From positions 1 to 64,000 of the forward strand of contig NZ_CABVHY010000003.1 of NCBI RefSeq assembly GCF_902497875.1: DNA of 64,000 bases. The letters run 5' to 3'. Below are positions 43,209 to 56,457 of this stretch, piece after piece. The first letter of the stretch is position 1. Each line of letters opens with the position of its first letter. Below the pieces are notes generated by a model that was not told the DNA's origin, made no database searches, and was given only the letters and a program-made list of their open reading frames with translations. The stretch is from Pseudomonas fluorescens. Its GTDB lineage: Bacteria > Pseudomonadota > Gammaproteobacteria > Pseudomonadales > Pseudomonadaceae. A program made the position numbers and the translations under genes.

Positions 43209-46200
43209 TCACTGCGGGTTGGCACGGGTGCTGGAAAGCAACGATTTCAAGCTGGCAGCCTTAGGCTTGACCAACCAGAACCGACGCAGGTAGTCATCGA
43301 GGTTTTCGGCGAGGTTACGACCCCACTCGCTATTGGTTTCCTCGACGTATTCGTCCAGCACGCGTTGCAGGTGGCTGCGGTAGGCTTCCATCGCTTCGCC
43401 GCTGATCCGCTGGATTTCCACCAGTTCGTGGTTGACCCGGTCAACGAAGCTGTTGTCCTGGTCCAGCACGTAGGCGAAACCGCCGGTCATGCCCGAGCCG
43501 AAGTTGTAGCCAGTCTTGCCCAGTACACAGACGAAACCGCCGGTCATGTACTCGCAGCAGTGATCGCCAGTGCCTTCGACCACGGTGTGTGCACCGGAGT
43601 TACGCACCGCGAAACGCTCGCCCGCGGTACCGGCGGCGAACAGTTTGCCACCCGTGGCGCCGTACAGGCAGGTGTTGCCGATAATGGCGCTGTCCTGAGT
43701 CTTGTAGGCGCTGCCGATCGGCGGAACGATGACCAGCTTGCCGCCGGTCATGCCTTTGCCGACGTAGTCGTTGGCGTCGCCTTCCAGGTACATGTTCAGA
43801 CCACCAGCGTTCCACACCCCGAAGCTCTGACCGGCAGTGCCTTTGAAGCGGAAGGTGATTGGCGCCTTGGCCATGCCCTGGTTGCCGTGAGCACGGGCGA
43901 TTTCACCGGAAATCCGCGCGCCGATGGAACGATCGCAGTTGCAGATATCCAGCGAGAAATCAGCGCCGCTCATATCGTTGATCGCCGAAGTGGCCATCTG
44001 GACCATTTTCTCGGCCAGCAAGCCTTTATCGAACGGCGGGTTGCGCTCCACCTGGCAGAACTGTGGTTTGTCCGCCGGGATGTGATCGCTGCCCAGCAAC
44101 GGGGTCAGGTCCAGATAGTTCTGCTTGGCGGTCTGACCTTCGAGGATTTCCAGCAAATCGGTACGCCCAATCAGCTCTTCGAGGGTACGCACGCCCAGCT
44201 TTGCCAGCCATTCGCGGGTTTCTTCGGCGACGTAGGTGAAGAAGTTCACCACCATGTCGACGGTACCGATGTAGTGGTCCTTGCGCAGCTTGTCGTTCTG
44301 AGTCGCTACGCCGGTGGCGCAGTTGTTCAGGTGGCAGATACGCAGGTATTTGCAGCCCAGGGCGATCATTGGCGCGGTGCCGAAGCCGAAGCTCTCGGCG
44401 CCGAGGATCGCCGCCTTGATCACGTCGAGGCCGGTTTTCAGGCCGCCATCGGTCTGCACCCGGACCTTGCCGCGCAGGTCGTTGCCGCGCAGGGTCTGGT
44501 GGGTTTCGGCCAGGCCGAGTTCCCACGGCGCGCCGGCGTACTTGATCGAAGTCAGCGGCGAAGCACCGGTACCGCCGTCGTAGCCGGAGATGGTGATCAA
44601 GTCCGCATAGGCCTTGGCCACACCGGCGGCGATGGTGCCAACGCCCGCTTCCGCTACCAGCTTCACCGAGACCAGCGCCTTCGGATTGACCTGCTTGAGG
44701 TCAAAGATCAGCTGCGACAAGTCTTCGATGGAATAGATGTCGTGGTGCGGCGGCGGCGAAATCAGGGTCACGCCAGGTACGGCATAACGCAGCTTGGCGA
44801 TCAGGCCGTTGACCTTGCCGCCAGGCAGCTGACCGCCTTCGCCGGGCTTGGCACCCTGAGCGACCTTGATCTGCAGCACTTCGGCGTTGACCAGGTATTC
44901 CGGGGTTACCCCGAAACGGCCGGTCGCCACTTGCTTGATTTTCGAGCTCTTGATGGTGCCGTAACGCGCTGGATCTTCGCCGCCTTCACCGGAGTTGGAA
45001 CGCGCACCCAGGCGGTTCATGGCTTCGGCCAAGGCTTCGTGGGCTTCCGGCGACAAGGCACCGAGGGAGATCCCGGCCGAGTCGAAACGTTTGAGAACCG
45101 ATTCCAACGGTTCGATTTCGCTGATATCCAGCGGCTGCTCAAGGGTTTTGACCTTGAACATGTCGCGGATCATCGAGATCGGACGGTTGTCCACCAGCGC
45201 CGTGTATTCCTTGAACTTGCTGTAGTCGCCTTGTTGCACAGCGGCCTGCAAGGTACTGACCACGTCCGGGTTGTAAGCGTGGTATTCGCCACCGTGGACG
45301 AACTTCAGCAAACCGCCCTGCTGGATCGGCTTGCGCGGGCTCCAGGCTTCGGCGGCCAGGGCTTTCTGCTCGGCTTCGAGGTCGACGAAACGCGCACCCT
45401 TGATGCGGCTCGGCACGCCACGGAAGCTCAGCTCGCAAATCTCTTCGGACAGGCCGATGGCTTCAAACAGCTGCGCACCACGGTACGAAGCAATGGTCGA
45501 GATGCCCATCTTCGAAAGGATCTTGAGCAGGCCTTTGGTGATGCCTTTGCGGTAGTTCTTGAACACCTCGTAGAGGTCGCCCAGTACTTCACCGGTACGG
45601 ATCAGGTCGCCCAGCACTTCGTAGGCCAGGAACGGATACACCGCCGAAGCACCGAAGCCGATCAGCACCGCGAAATGGTGCGGATCGCGCGCAGTGGCGG
45701 TCTCGACCAGGATGTTGCTGTCGCAGCGCAGGCCTTTTTCGGTCAGGCGGTGGTGTACCGCACCGGTTGCCAAGGACGCGTGCACCGGCAGTTTGCCTGG
45801 AGCGATGTGACGATCGGTCAGCACGATCTGGGTGCGACCGGCACGCACGGCTTCCTCGGCCTGGTCGGCGATATTGCGCACCGCAGCTTCCAGGCCGATG
45901 CTCTCGTCGTAATTCAGATCGATAATCTGACGCTCGAAGCCCGGGAGCTCGAGGTTCATCAGCGAACGCCATTTGGCCGGAGAGATGACCGGCGAGCTGA
46001 GGATCACGCGCGAAGCGTGTTCCGGCGACTCCTGGAAGATGTTGCGCTCGGCACCGAGGCAGATTTCCAGCGACATGACGATCGCTTCACGCAGCGGATC
46101 GATCGGCGGGTTGGTGACCTGCGCGAACTGCTGACGGAAATAGTCGTACGGCGTGCGGACACGCTGGGACAGCACGGCCATCGGCGTGTCATCGCCCATG

Positions 46201-47663
46201 GAACCGACCGCTTCGTAGCCTTGCTCACCCAATGGGCGCAACACCTGGTCACGCTCTTCGAAGGTGACCTGGTACATCTTCATGTACTGCTTGAGCTGGT
46301 CGACGTCGTAGAAAGCCGAACCGTGGTCGTTGTCTTCCATGGTCGCCTGGATGCGCAGGGCATTCTTGCGCAGCCATTGCTTGTACGGATGACGCGACTT
46401 CAGGCGGTTGTCGATGGAGTCGGTATCGAGGATCTGACCGGTCTCGGTGTCCACCGCGAAGATTTGCCCGGGACCTACACGACCCTTGGCGATCACGTCT
46501 TCAGGCTGGTAGTTCCAGACACCGATTTCCGAGGCCAGGGTGATGAAGCCGTTTTTGGTGGTCACCCAACGCGCCGGGCGCAGGCCGTTACGATCGAGCA
46601 GGCACACCGCGTAGCGACCATCGGTCATTACTACGCCTGCCGGGCCATCCCACGGCTCCATGTGCATGGAGTTGTATTCATAGAACGCGCGCAGATCGGC
46701 GTCCATGGTTTCGACGTTCTGCCACGCTGGCGGAATGATCATGCGCACGCCACGGAACAGGTCGATGCCGCCGGTGACCATCAGCTCGAGCATGTTGTCC
46801 ATGCTCGAGGAGTCGGAACCGACACGGTTGACCAGTGGGCCGAGCTCTTCCAGATCGGGCATCAAATCGTTGGCGAACTTGGTGCGACGGGCCACGGCCC
46901 AGTTGCGGTTGCCGGTAATGGTGTTGATCTCGCCGTTGTGCGCGAGGAAGCGGAACGGCTGAGCCAGCGGCCATTTCGGCAGGGGGTTGGTGGAGAAGCG
47001 CTGGTGGAACACGCAGATCGCGGTTTGCAGGCGCTGGTCACTAAGGTCTGGATAGAAGGCGGTCAAATCCGCCGGCATCATCAGGCCTTTATAAATGATG
47101 GTCTTGTGGGAAAAGCTACAGATGTAATGATCGGTGTCTGCAGCGTTGGCCACGGACGAACGACGACGTGAGCTGAACAGCTTGATGGCCATGTCCTGAT
47201 CGCTCAGGCCTTCACCACCGACGAACACTTGTTCGATCAGCGGCAAGCGCTCCAGCGCCAGACGGCCGAGTACGCTGGTATCGATTGGCACTTTGCGCCA
47301 GCCGACGAGCTGCAGGCCAGCGGCCAAAATCTCGCGGTTCATGTTCTCGCGAGCGGCTTCGGCGCGGACCGGGTCCTGATTGAAGAACACCATGCCCACC
47401 GCGTATTGCTTGGGCAGATCAATGCCGAAGGTTTCCTGGGCGATAGCGCGCAGGAACACATCCGGCTTTTGCATCAGCAGACCGCAACCGTCACCGGTCT
47501 TGCCGTCGGCGTTGATCCCACCGCGGTGGGTCATGCAGGTCAGGGCCTCGATGGCCGTTTGCAACAGGGTATGGCTGGGCTCGCCCTGCATATGGGCAAT
47601 CAGGCCGAAACCGCAGTTATCCTTGAATTCATCTGGTTGGTACAGACCTGCTTTCATAGACAC
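43209..47663 (-). CDS. gltB: glutamate synthase large subunit
   Basis: A 1484-residue enzyme that transfers the glutamine amide to 2-oxoglutarate. Maturation should remove 16 residues to expose the nucleophile C17 ([10 protein letters not shown]). The glutamine amidotransferase domain is followed by the FMN synthase domain ([23 protein letters not shown]), the 3Fe-4S region ([11 protein letters not shown]) and the C-terminal beta-helix (GGxVxVxG repeats). Length is normal. Together with gltD it forms NADPH-GOGAT. Confidence 0.97.
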   Translation of the reverse strand: MSMKAGLYQPDEFKDNCGFGLIAHMQGEPSHTLLQTAIEALTCMTHRGGINADGKTGDGCGLLMQKPDVFLRAIAQETFGIDLPKQYAVGMVFFNQDPVRAEAARENMNREILAAGLQLVGWRKVPIDTSVLGRLALERLPLIEQVFVGGEGLSDQDMAIKLFSSRRRSSVANAADTDHYICSFSHKTIIYKGLMMPADLTAFYPDLSDQRLQTAICVFHQRFSTNPLPKWPLAQPFRFLAHNGEINTITGNRNWAVARRTKFANDLMPDLEELGPLVNRVGSDSSSMDNMLELMVTGGIDLFRGVRMIIPPAWQNVETMDADLRAFYEYNSMHMEPWDGPAGVVMTDGRYAVCLLDRNGLRPARWVTTKNGFITLASEIGVWNYQPEDVIAKGRVGPGQIFAVDTETGQILDTDSIDNRLKSRHPYKQWLRKNALRIQATMEDNDHGSAFYDVDQLKQYMKMYQVTFEERDQVLRPLGEQGYEAVGSMGDDTPMAVLSQRVRTPYDYFRQQFAQVTNPPIDPLREAIVMSLEICLGAERNIFQESPEHASRVILSSPVISPAKWRSLMNLELPGFERQIIDLNYDESIGLEAAVRNIADQAEEAVRAGRTQIVLTDRHIAPGKLPVHASLATGAVHHRLTEKGLRCDSNILVETATARDPHHFAVLIGFGASAVYPFLAYEVLGDLIRTGEVLGDLYEVFKNYRKGITKGLLKILSKMGISTIASYRGAQLFEAIGLSEEICELSFRGVPSRIKGARFVDLEAEQKALAAEAWSPRKPIQQGGLLKFVHGGEYHAYNPDVVSTLQAAVQQGDYSKFKEYTALVDNRPISMIRDMFKVKTLEQPLDISEIEPLESVLKRFDSAGISLGALSPEAHEALAEAMNRLGARSNSGEGGEDPARYGTIKSSKIKQVATGRFGVTPEYLVNAEVLQIKVAQGAKPGEGGQLPGGKVNGLIAKLRYAVPGVTLISPPPHHDIYSIEDLSQLIFDLKQVNPKALVSVKLVAEAGVGTIAAGVAKAYADLITISGYDGGTGASPLTSIKYAGAPWELGLAETHQTLRGNDLRGKVRVQTDGGLKTGLDVIKAAILGAESFGFGTAPMIALGCKYLRICHLNNCATGVATQNDKLRKDHYIGTVDMVVNFFTYVAEETREWLAKLGVRTLEELIGRTDLLEILEGQTAKQNYLDLTPLLGSDHIPADKPQFCQVERNPPFDKGLLAEKMVQMATSAINDMSGADFSLDICNCDRSIGARISGEIARAHGNQGMAKAPITFRFKGTAGQSFGVWNAGGLNMYLEGDANDYVGKGMTGGKLVIVPPIGSAYKTQDSAIIGNTCLYGATGGKLFAAGTAGERFAVRNSGAHTVVEGTGDHCCEYMTGGFVCVLGKTGYNFGSGMTGGFAYVLDQDNSFVDRVNHELVEIQRISGEAMEAYRSHLQRVLDEYVEETNSEWGRNLAENLDDYLRRFWLVKPKAASLKSLLSSTRANPQ

Positions 47664-48007
47664 TTTCTCACCAGGCTGCCTCTTATCGAGGCAAATTTCT
47701 TTTCAATTCAACCACTTACCGTCCACGCCGAACGTACGCCAGCTTTGCGGGGGCAAAAGGGAGGTCATTGTACACACCGACACAGAGGCTCACAAATTTG
47801 GCGACGAAATGTCGCAAATCTATGTCGCATTTATGAAAGGTTTAAAGCGATCTGCTGTGCTAGTCAAAACTTTTTTTAATTTTGACCGTTACGACTCAAA
47901 AGCTACGATGACGCAGACACCACAAGGCACGCGGCTCGGAGAGCGGCATGCTCCTGCGGAAATTTTGAGGTGCCGGGAGAGGCGGCCTGGGTAAGGCCGC
48001 CGAATCT
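47664..48007. other. gltB upstream region
   Basis: A 344 bp gap after damX. It contains the candidate gltB promoter (47839-47867) and a GC hairpin GGCGGCCT-gggta-AGGCCGCC (47981-48001) just past the damX stop without a T-run. No RNA gene recognised. Confidence 0.45.
47839..47867 (-). promoter_or_regulatory. candidate gltB promoter
   Basis: On the - strand TTGACT (47867-47862) and TAAACC (47844-47839) are 17 bp apart, 176 bp upstream of the gltB start. The -35 is strong and the -10 weak, so an activator may be needed. Confidence 0.35.
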
Positions 48008-49588
48008 TCAGCGAGTTGTTGCCAGTTCCTGTTGGACGCTGGCGACAGTGCGAGGCCAAGGTTTACCAGCCTGAACCTTCGCTGGCAAGGCCTTGATGGC
48101 GGCGACAGCTGCGTCGCGGTTGGCAAAGTTACCGTAAGTGATCACATACAGTGGCTTGCCTTGCAGGACTTTCTTGAAATAGCGGTATTCGCCGCCCTGC
48201 TCTTTGACAAAGTTTTGCGCAGAGGCCTCGGAGCTGGTGCCGAGTATCTGCACAACATAGTTACCCGGTGCTTGCCCGGCGTACCAGGTACCGCCAGTGG
48301 CGGCCTTGGCGACGGGTTTCTCGACCGGCTTGGTGACCGGCGCCGGCTTGACCACTGGAGCCGCGGCAGGCTTGGTCACAGGTGCCGGCTTGGCAACGGC
48401 GACCTGAGTTGGAGCAGGTGTCGGGCGCGCCGCTGGAGTGGCTGCCGGGCCTGCCGAAACGCCTGCTGGCGGTGCAGTAGTAGTCACAGTCGGCGGAGTA
48501 GAGCTGGAGCCCTCGAGCGGCACACCGTCGTCGCCTTCGGTGATGCCGCCAGCGGCTTCGGCCAGGGGACCGCGCATGACCGGTTGCGACTGCCCGACCA
48601 ACGGCAGCGGCATTGGCTGCGAAGACCCGGCGAATTCGACAGACGGACTGCCGCTGCCGTTCGGTTGCGGCGTCTCTTGCCCCAAGGGCAATTGCGCCTG
48701 TTCAGTGGCTGGAGCACCGGTAGTCGGTGCCTTGCTACGGCCCGGCATCATCCAGGCTGCTGCTACCGCCACCACGACGACGGCGGATATCGCCAATACG
48801 TGTTTCTTCGGCATATTGAACCCCATACTTGGACGCTTGACCGCTGAGCGGCTGGCAATCATGGCTTCGATCATTGCATCGCGAGCGACCTGATTGATCG
48901 TGCCCGGCCAGCCATCGGAGTTTTCATGAATATCAGAGATCTGATCTGCGCTGAAAAGTTCGATTCCGCGGCCGGCACCTTCGAGTCGCTGAGCCAGGTA
49001 TTCGCGGGTTTCTTCTTCGGTGTAGGGCTGCAACTCGATGACGTGGAAGCGCTCTTCCTCGGTGCTCAACTGCTCAAGACCGGCAATCAGCGACGACTCA
49101 CCGAACAGGAACACGTGCGGGCGACCTTCCGGAGCTCCCGCGGCCAGCGCCAGCAGCGCCTCGAGCGCGGACTCGTCGAGTTGCTCGGCATCATCGACCA
49201 GCAAATAGACTTCCTGCCCGGTGAGTGCCAGTTGCACCACCTGCGCCAGAATCGCGCCGATCTCGGCCTGGGCTACGTTCAGCGCCTGAGCCACCTGACG
49301 CAATACACCTGCCGAATCGCCGGCGCCACGGGCGGAAACCACCACGCTTTGCACGGACTGCTTGTTGGTGCTGGCTACCAGCGCCTGACGCAACAGGGTC
49401 TTGCCGCTGCCTTGCGGCCCGGTCACCACCAGCAGCAGCTGGCTGTAACGGGCCAGGTGGTGCAATTGCCCCAACACCGGTTTGCGCTGGGCAGGGAAGA
49501 ATTTGAAGCCAGGCACCCGTGGAGCGAAAGGGTCATGACTCAACTGGTAATGGCCGAGGAAAGCCTCGTCGGCATGCAAACTAGTCAT
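48008..49588 (-). CDS. damX: DamX-like cell-division protein (AAA ATPase plus SPOR)
   Basis: A 526-residue protein. Residues 1-~255 are an ExeA-like AAA ATPase with Walker A GPQGSGKT and Walker B YLLVDDAEQ; one membrane helix follows (~268-285); then a long Pro/Ala/Thr-rich periplasmic linker with KPAPVTKP repeats; and a C-terminal SPOR domain (~440-515) that binds denuded peptidoglycan at the septum. Its place after aroK-aroB matches damX in enterics. Confidence 0.87.
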   Translation of the reverse strand: MTSLHADEAFLGHYQLSHDPFAPRVPGFKFFPAQRKPVLGQLHHLARYSQLLLVVTGPQGSGKTLLRQALVASTNKQSVQSVVVSARGAGDSAGVLRQVAQALNVAQAEIGAILAQVVQLALTGQEVYLLVDDAEQLDESALEALLALAAGAPEGRPHVFLFGESSLIAGLEQLSTEEERFHVIELQPYTEEETREYLAQRLEGAGRGIELFSADQISDIHENSDGWPGTINQVARDAMIEAMIASRSAVKRPSMGFNMPKKHVLAISAVVVVAVAAAWMMPGRSKAPTTGAPATEQAQLPLGQETPQPNGSGSPSVEFAGSSQPMPLPLVGQSQPVMRGPLAEAAGGITEGDDGVPLEGSSSTPPTVTTTAPPAGVSAGPAATPAARPTPAPTQVAVAKPAPVTKPAAAPVVKPAPVTKPVEKPVAKAATGGTWYAGQAPGNYVVQILGTSSEASAQNFVKEQGGEYRYFKKVLQGKPLYVITYGNFANRDAAVAAIKALPAKVQAGKPWPRTVASVQQELATTR

Positions 49589-49598
49589 CGGGATCTTA

Positions 49599-50699
49599 TC
49601 AACCTTTAAGCTGAGCCAGAGCGCGGTAATCCGCTCCTAGCGTGGCCTGTAAAACCTCTTTCGGATAATCGTCGGTCACTACGGCTTCGCCAATGCGGCG
49701 CAACAGCACCAGACGCAAACGACCGTCGATTACTTTCTTGTCGATTGCCATGTGTTCGAGAAAATCGGCTTCGCTCATCTCCTCAGGCGGGATGACCGGC
49801 AACCCGGCCCGCTGGAACAGGCGAATCCCGCGATCGCGCTCTTGCGCAGTGATCCAGCCCAGCCGCGTGGACATTTCCAGGGCCATCACGGTTCCGGCGG
49901 CGACCGCCTCACCGTGCAACCAGACACCATAGCCCATATGGGTTTCGATGGCGTGACCAAAGGTATGCCCCAGATTGAGCGTAGCGCGCACGCCGGACTC
50001 ACGCTCGTCGGCTCCAACCACAGCAGCCTTGGCCGCGCAGGAGCGTTCGATGGCGACGGTCAGCGCCGCCTGATCCAGTGCCCGCAGCCGATCGACGTTT
50101 TCTTCGAGCCAGGTGAGGAAGGGTTCGTCGCAGATCAGGCCGTATTTGATGACCTCCGCCAGGCCTGCGGACAGCTCGCGGGGCGGCAGGGTATTGAGCG
50201 TCGAGGTGTCGATCAGCACCACATTGGGCTGATAGAAGGCGCCGACCATGTTCTTGCCCAACGGGTGATTGATCCCGGTTTTGCCACCCACCGACGAGTC
50301 GACTTGCGACAGCAGCGTGGTTGGCACCTGGATGAAATCGACGCCGCGCTGGTAGCAGGCAGCGGCAAAACCGGCCATGTCACCGATAACGCCGCCGCCG
50401 AGGGCGATGACGGTAGTGCGGCGGTCATGCCGTGCAGTGAGCAAACCGTCGAAAATAGTCTGCAGGGTTTCCCAGTTCTTGAAGGCCTCGCCGTCGGGCA
50501 GCACCACGGAAATAACTGAAAACTGCGCGAGACTGCGGGTCAGACGTTCGAGATAAAGCGGCGCAACCGTCTCGTTGGAGACGATTGCCACCTGCCGCCC
50601 GGCAATATGCGGCGCCAGGAGTTCGGGTTGCCCCAACAAACCCTCGCCAATATGAATCGGGTAGCTACGCTCGCCTAAATCGACCTTAAGTGTCTGCAT
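49599..50699 (-). CDS. aroB: 3-dehydroquinate synthase
   Basis: A 366-residue enzyme converting DAHP to 3-dehydroquinate, the second shikimate step, with NAD+ and a divalent metal. The motif [13 protein letters not shown] binds [21 protein letters not shown] is the family signature, and metal-binding histidines lie in [11 protein letters not shown] and LHGEAVAAG. The ATG at 50699 (GGGGA upstream) matches family N-termini; a frame back to 50744 does not. Confidence 0.95.
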   Translation of the reverse strand: MQTLKVDLGERSYPIHIGEGLLGQPELLAPHIAGRQVAIVSNETVAPLYLERLTRSLAQFSVISVVLPDGEAFKNWETLQTIFDGLLTARHDRRTTVIALGGGVIGDMAGFAAACYQRGVDFIQVPTTLLSQVDSSVGGKTGINHPLGKNMVGAFYQPNVVLIDTSTLNTLPPRELSAGLAEVIKYGLICDEPFLTWLEENVDRLRALDQAALTVAIERSCAAKAAVVGADERESGVRATLNLGHTFGHAIETHMGYGVWLHGEAVAAGTVMALEMSTRLGWITAQERDRGIRLFQRAGLPVIPPEEMSEADFLEHMAIDKKVIDGRLRLVLLRRIGEAVVTDDYPKEVLQATLGADYRALAQLKG

Positions 50700-50847
50700 G
50701 TGTCCCCACAGTGAAAAATGAAGCTGGCCTCCGGCCTGCATCAACGGCTGGCAACGCCAGGTTTTCTGACGTCACCCCGGTAGTCCCGGGCCATGAGTTG
50801 AAGCGCTCAAGGCTGGACGCCGAGGATAGCGCATTTCGCCTCGCGCA

Positions 50848-51366
50848 TTAACGAGGAGGAAGCTGCTGCAAGCGGTTCAGAATATCCAGAACGACCATCC
50901 GTGGCGGCCGCTCATCGGTTTCTACCACCAGATCGGCGATTTCCCGATAAAGCGGATCGCGAATCGCCAACAAATCCCTGAGGGTTTTTGCCGGATCAGC
51001 GGTACGCAACAGCGGCCGATTGCGATCGCGGGCGGTGCGGCCGACCTGCTGCTCCACCGAAGCATGCAGATACACCACACGGCCACCGGCGTGCAGCGCC
51101 TTGCGATTGGCATCGCGCATGACCGCGCCACCACCGGTTGCCAACACCACGCCATCTGCCGCGCAGAGCTCGGCAATCATCGCCTGCTCACGGTCACGAA
51201 AGCCCGGCTCGCCTTCCTTATCGAAGATCCACGGGATATTGGCGCCCGTGCGCAATTCAATTTCCTTATCGGAATCTTTGAATGGCAGGCGCAGCTCTTT
51301 GGCCAGCAAACGACCGATGGTGCTTTTTCCAGCACCCATTGGCCCAACAAGAATCAAATTTCGCAC
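50848..51366 (-). CDS. aroK: shikimate kinase
   Basis: A 172-residue P-loop kinase that phosphorylates shikimate. GPMGAGKST (Walker A), the shikimate-binding DSDKEIE region and GGGAV are intact. It lies 4 bases after pilQ and before aroB, the conserved pilMNOPQ-aroKB arrangement. Confidence 0.95.
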   Translation of the reverse strand: MRNLILVGPMGAGKSTIGRLLAKELRLPFKDSDKEIELRTGANIPWIFDKEGEPGFRDREQAMIAELCAADGVVLATGGGAVMRDANRKALHAGGRVVYLHASVEQQVGRTARDRNRPLLRTADPAKTLRDLLAIRDPLYREIADLVVETDERPPRMVVLDILNRLQQLPPR

Positions 51367-51370
51367 AGAA

Positions 51371-53449
51371 TCAATGACTCACAGCAATCGCCTGGTTATT
51401 CATGATACGCGGAGTCAGGAATACCAGCAGCTCGGATTTTTTCTCCGAAACAACATCCCTTCGGAAAAGGCGGCCAAGATACGGCACATCTCCAAGAAAT
51501 GGCACCTTATCTACCACCTTGCTTTGAGTATTTGAGAAAACCCCACCGATAACGATGGTTTCTCCATCGTTGACCAACACCTTGGCGTTGACTTCGTTTT
51601 TCTTGATGGGCGGGACGTCATTGAGCTTGTTCAGATAATCCGGCTCATCCTTGGTGACCTTGACCTCCATGATGATGCGATTGTCCGGGGTGATTTGCGG
51701 CGTCACCTCCAGCGACAGCGAGGCTTCCTTGAAAGACACCGAAGTTGCGCCGCTGGAACTGGCTTCCTGGTAGGGAATTTCAGTGCCTTTGAGGATCTTC
51801 GCGGTTTCCTTGTCGGAGGTGACCACCTTGGGCTGAGAGACAATTTCCCCGTTCCCGGTCTTCTCCATGGCTGTCAGTTCCAGGTCCAGCAACACGTTAT
51901 CGGTGATGAAGGCGATGCCCAGACCGGAGGTGTTGCCGACCGTGCCCATATCGACGAACGGCGAGTTGGTATTGGTGCCACCCGGGGTGCCTATAGTGCC
52001 CGACGTATTGCCGCTGTTGCTGACGCCGGAGGTATTCCAGTTACCCTTGTTCTGGATCGAGCCACCCCAGCGCACGCCGAGACTTTTGTCGTAATCGACA
52101 TTGGCTTCGACGATCCGCGCTTCGATCATCACCTGGCGCACCGGGATATCCAGCTGGGCGACAATGCGCCGCAATTCATCGAGGCGGTCCTGGGTCTGGT
52201 AGGCAATGATGTTGTTGGTTCGCTCATCCACGGTAATCGAGCCCCGCTCGTCCGTTTCCGACTGTTTGCTGGTCACCGACTTGAACAGCTCGGCAATGTC
52301 CTTCGCTTTGGCATAGTTGACCTGCAACAGCTCACGTCGCAGCGGCGCCAGATCGGCGATCTGCTTTTGCGATTCCAGTTCCTGACGTTCGCGGGCGGCG
52401 ATTTCATCCGCCGGGGCGACCAGCAGGACGTTGCCGATCATGCGTTTGTCGAGGCCTTTGGTTTTCAGCACCAGGTCCAGGGCCTGGTCCCACGGCACAT
52501 TCTGCAAACGCAAGGTGATACCACCTTGGACCGTGTCACTGGCAACCAGATTGAGGTTGGTGAAGTCGGCGATCAGCTGCAGCACCGAGCGCACCTCGAT
52601 GTCCTGAAAATTCAGCGAGAGCTTTTCGCCGCTGTAGGCGACGCGATCGGCGTTACGCTTTTGCAAGTCGTCGGTGGTCATTGGCCGGACGCTGATGGTC
52701 AGCTTGTTATCGGTCTGATAAGTCGAGTAGTCGAAGGCACCACTGGGCTCGATGATGATGCTGGTCTTGTCGGCGGAGGCACTGGCACTGACGAACTGCA
52801 CGGGCGTGGCGAAATCCTTGACGTCCAGTCGGACTCGCAGCGGTTCGGGGAGCTGGGTTTTGGCGAAGTTCAGCACGATCTTGCCATTGTTTTCCTGGAT
52901 ATCCGGGCTAATGCCTGGATCCGACAATTCGATGACCACGTTGCCTTCGCCCAACTCTCCGCGCTGGAAATCCACGCCACGGATGGCTTTACCCACTGGC
53001 GCGGATGCCCTGGCCGGTGTCGGCGCGGCCGCTCGCGGCGCACTGGTCGCGGGCTTCTGTGCAACCGCCCCGCCCTGACCGACTACAACGAACAGTTTGT
53101 TGCCCTCGACGCGCGTGGTATAGGGCGCCAGCGTCGTCAGGCTGACGATCAGCCGCGTGCGCCCCTTGGCCTCGACCACCGTCACGCTGCGCGCATTGCC
53201 GCCGCCCAGATCTCGATTCTTGTTCGCGAGGCCGGTGGTTACCCCCGGCAAGTCGAGGGCAATTCGCGCGGGTTGATCGGTGGTATAGCCAGCGGGCGCG
53301 GGAGGCGGACCGTCGAATGTCAGCTTCAACTCGACACGGTCCCCCGGCAGCGCCGCAACATCCAGCGCTTTGAGATTGGCCGCTAATACCATCGGCGATA
53401 ACAACGCTATCCATAGCGCAATACCGAGGGATGAAATAGTCCTGTTCAT
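51371..53449 (-). CDS. pilQ: type IV pilus secretin PilQ
   Basis: A 692-residue outer-membrane secretin with signal peptide (ending LA/ANLK), two AMIN domains (~30-250) that bind peptidoglycan, N0/N1 domains ([22 protein letters not shown]) and the secretin pore ([15 protein letters not shown]). It is the exit channel for type IV pili. Confidence 0.94.
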   Translation of the reverse strand: MNRTISSLGIALWIALLSPMVLAANLKALDVAALPGDRVELKLTFDGPPPAPAGYTTDQPARIALDLPGVTTGLANKNRDLGGGNARSVTVVEAKGRTRLIVSLTTLAPYTTRVEGNKLFVVVGQGGAVAQKPATSAPRAAAPTPARASAPVGKAIRGVDFQRGELGEGNVVIELSDPGISPDIQENNGKIVLNFAKTQLPEPLRVRLDVKDFATPVQFVSASASADKTSIIIEPSGAFDYSTYQTDNKLTISVRPMTTDDLQKRNADRVAYSGEKLSLNFQDIEVRSVLQLIADFTNLNLVASDTVQGGITLRLQNVPWDQALDLVLKTKGLDKRMIGNVLLVAPADEIAARERQELESQKQIADLAPLRRELLQVNYAKAKDIAELFKSVTSKQSETDERGSITVDERTNNIIAYQTQDRLDELRRIVAQLDIPVRQVMIEARIVEANVDYDKSLGVRWGGSIQNKGNWNTSGVSNSGNTSGTIGTPGGTNTNSPFVDMGTVGNTSGLGIAFITDNVLLDLELTAMEKTGNGEIVSQPKVVTSDKETAKILKGTEIPYQEASSSGATSVSFKEASLSLEVTPQITPDNRIIMEVKVTKDEPDYLNKLNDVPPIKKNEVNAKVLVNDGETIVIGGVFSNTQSKVVDKVPFLGDVPYLGRLFRRDVVSEKKSELLVFLTPRIMNNQAIAVSH

Positions 53450-53462
53450 TATTCGAGTTCCA

Positions 53463-53990
53463 CTATTGGCGCGCTTTCAAAGGAATGGTCCGCGGTCGCT
53501 CCAGCCAGGCACCCTCGCCATCGGAAACGATTTCAACCACATCGACTTGCGAGTCACTGACGGCCACGACTCGGCCATCGTTACGCCCCAGGTAATCCCC
53601 GACTTTCAACCTGTGCACACCGCTGGCGCCTCGCAGCAAAGCGAAGGAGCCCGTTATATTGGAGAGGGTGCCGACCATCTCGAACTGCTCGATATTGAAA
53701 CCTTCGAGATACTGCTTCTGCCGATTCAGGTCCGGCTTTACGTTGCGCGATCCTTGCTTGCGCCCTGCCAGATCGACCCTGACCGGCGGTAGAAACGGGC
53801 TACGCAGGGACGCGGCGTTATAGGTAAATGCCTGGTAGGAGCTGAACGTCGGCGTAGGCTCGATGTTGCCGGGAGGTCGCAGGCGCACCTCATTCATGTA
53901 GGCATCCAGATCGCTGAAATCGTTATTGTTGCCGCAGCCGGATAACCCCATCAGTACCACAACCATCGATATCCAGTGGGCCGCCTTCAT
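53463..53990 (-). CDS. pilP: type IV pilus lipoprotein PilP
   Basis: A 175-residue inner-membrane lipoprotein with lipobox LSGC and the beta-sandwich domain (FEMVGTLSNITGSFALLR, HRLKVGDYLGRNDGRV) that links the PilNO complex to PilQ. It overlaps pilO by 4 bases. Confidence 0.92.
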   Translation of the reverse strand: MKAAHWISMVVVLMGLSGCGNNNDFSDLDAYMNEVRLRPPGNIEPTPTFSSYQAFTYNAASLRSPFLPPVRVDLAGRKQGSRNVKPDLNRQKQYLEGFNIEQFEMVGTLSNITGSFALLRGASGVHRLKVGDYLGRNDGRVVAVSDSQVDVVEIVSDGEGAWLERPRTIPLKARQ

Positions 53991-54610
53991 TTCTGCAGCC
54001 CCTTGTCGTTGTAGCGGTAGGTCTTGGCCAGGATGCTCATGCGCAGTTTCGAGCCAATGTCCGGCGTGACCGGCTTGATCTCGAAATCATGCAGAGTGAC
54101 GATTCGTGGCAAACCGGCCACGCCGCTGACAAAGGTCGCCAGGTCATGATAGGCGCCGGAGACGGTGATCTGGATCGGCAATTCGATGTAGAACTGCTGA
54201 GCCTCCTCTGGCAGCAGCTTTATCTCCTCGAACTCCAGGCCACTGCCCAATCCCGTGCGAGTGATGTCTTCCAGCAGACCAGGAACCTCGGTATCACCGG
54301 GAAGCTGACGCAGGAGAACGCCGAAGGAGTTTTCCATGCCCTTCATTTGCTCGGTGTAGCGTTCCAGATTCGCCGCCAGATGGGCCTTGTTGGCGAATTG
54401 GCGCTTCAAGACAACTTCATCGGTACGCTGCTGGTCGAGCTGATCCTGAAGATCCTTGACGAAGACGTTGTACCCCAGGGCCAACACCAGGACCATGAGC
54501 AAGCTGCCGACCATGGCTTTGACAGCCGCAGGCCAAGCCCCCATGTTGCTCATGTCCAGATCGTTCAGGTCGATTTTGCGCAGCCCCTGTAACCACTCGG
54601 ATGGCGTCAT
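53987..54610 (-). CDS. pilO: type IV pilus alignment protein PilO
   Basis: A 207-residue bitopic protein: one helix (~31-50), a coiled coil and a ferredoxin-like periplasmic domain (IQITVSGAYHDLATFVSGVAGLPRIV). It forms heterodimers with PilN. Overlaps on both sides. Confidence 0.92.
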   Translation of the reverse strand: MTPSEWLQGLRKIDLNDLDMSNMGAWPAAVKAMVGSLLMVLVLALGYNVFVKDLQDQLDQQRTDEVVLKRQFANKAHLAANLERYTEQMKGMENSFGVLLRQLPGDTEVPGLLEDITRTGLGSGLEFEEIKLLPEEAQQFYIELPIQITVSGAYHDLATFVSGVAGLPRIVTLHDFEIKPVTPDIGSKLRMSILAKTYRYNDKGLQK

Positions 54611-55175
54611 TTCGCACCCTCCAGGACTGCTTTCGGTCGAGCCTGGCGAACCGTCAGTTGAAAGACGTTAGCCTGGTCCACCGCTCCGGCCGTATTGGTC
54701 TTGACCTCGGTCAGACTCGGCGCGTCGAACCAGTCGGAACCCTCCAGGTTGCGCATCAAATCCGAGACACGGTTGTTCGAATCGGCCGCACCGCGAATCG
54801 AGAGCGTGTTGCCGGTCATTGCAACTTCAGTGAAATACACCCCGTCCGGGAGAGTGCGGGCCAACTGATCAAAGATTCGGCCACTGACCGGGCGATTGCC
54901 CTGCAAGTCCTGAATGATCCTCATCCGCTCCACGAGCTGCTGACGACGGGTCTTCAACTCACTGATCTGCTTGATCCGCTCGTCGAGCAGCGCAATTTGC
55001 TGGCTGACATGGTGATTGCGGGCCATTTGCCGATCGATCTCGCCAGCGATGTATTGGTCGACCATGAACACTGCACCTATCGCCGCCAAAAAAACGCCCG
55101 CCAGGGCCAGCAAAAATCGCTTGCGACGCATTTCGCGCAATTCTTCGCGCCAGGGCAGCAGGTTGATCCGCGCCA

Positions 55176-55176
<1 letters not shown>
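54607..55176 (-). CDS. pilN: type IV pilus alignment protein PilN
   Basis: A 189-residue bitopic protein. The N-terminal INLLPWREELRE is the peptide that docks into PilM; a helix (~21-40) and a periplasmic domain follow. Its start overlaps the pilM stop by 1 base. Confidence 0.93.
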
Positions 55177-56243
<1,067 letters not shown>

Positions 56244-56349
56244 CTATTCCCTATGACTATCCGTGACTTACGGACTCTTGATTATTCGATGCGTTCAATA
56301 CCCTTCGTCTTGACAGAAGCGCAAATCACGCTCTCTGCCGAAAAATGCT

Positions 56350-56355
56350 TATAAT
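56350..56355 (+). promoter_or_regulatory. -10 element of ponA
   Basis: TATAAT in the context TGCTTATAATG, 103 bp before the ponA start. The -35 at normal spacing (around 56327) is poor. A perfect TTGACA at 56310 is too far (34 bp) to pair with it. Confidence 0.35.
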
Positions 56356-56457
56356 GCCCAACGCTTTTTTCCGCTTTTATCTCAAACGTCGGCTGATCTT
56401 GTATACCCTGAATCGCCTAACGCCAAATTCATTCTTTTCTCTGGAAATCCAAAAGCC

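Noticed and set aside
43365..47171. 1268-codon open frame opposite gltB
   Set aside because: It is the antisense shadow of gltB; the high-GC codon pattern of the real gene keeps the opposite frame open.
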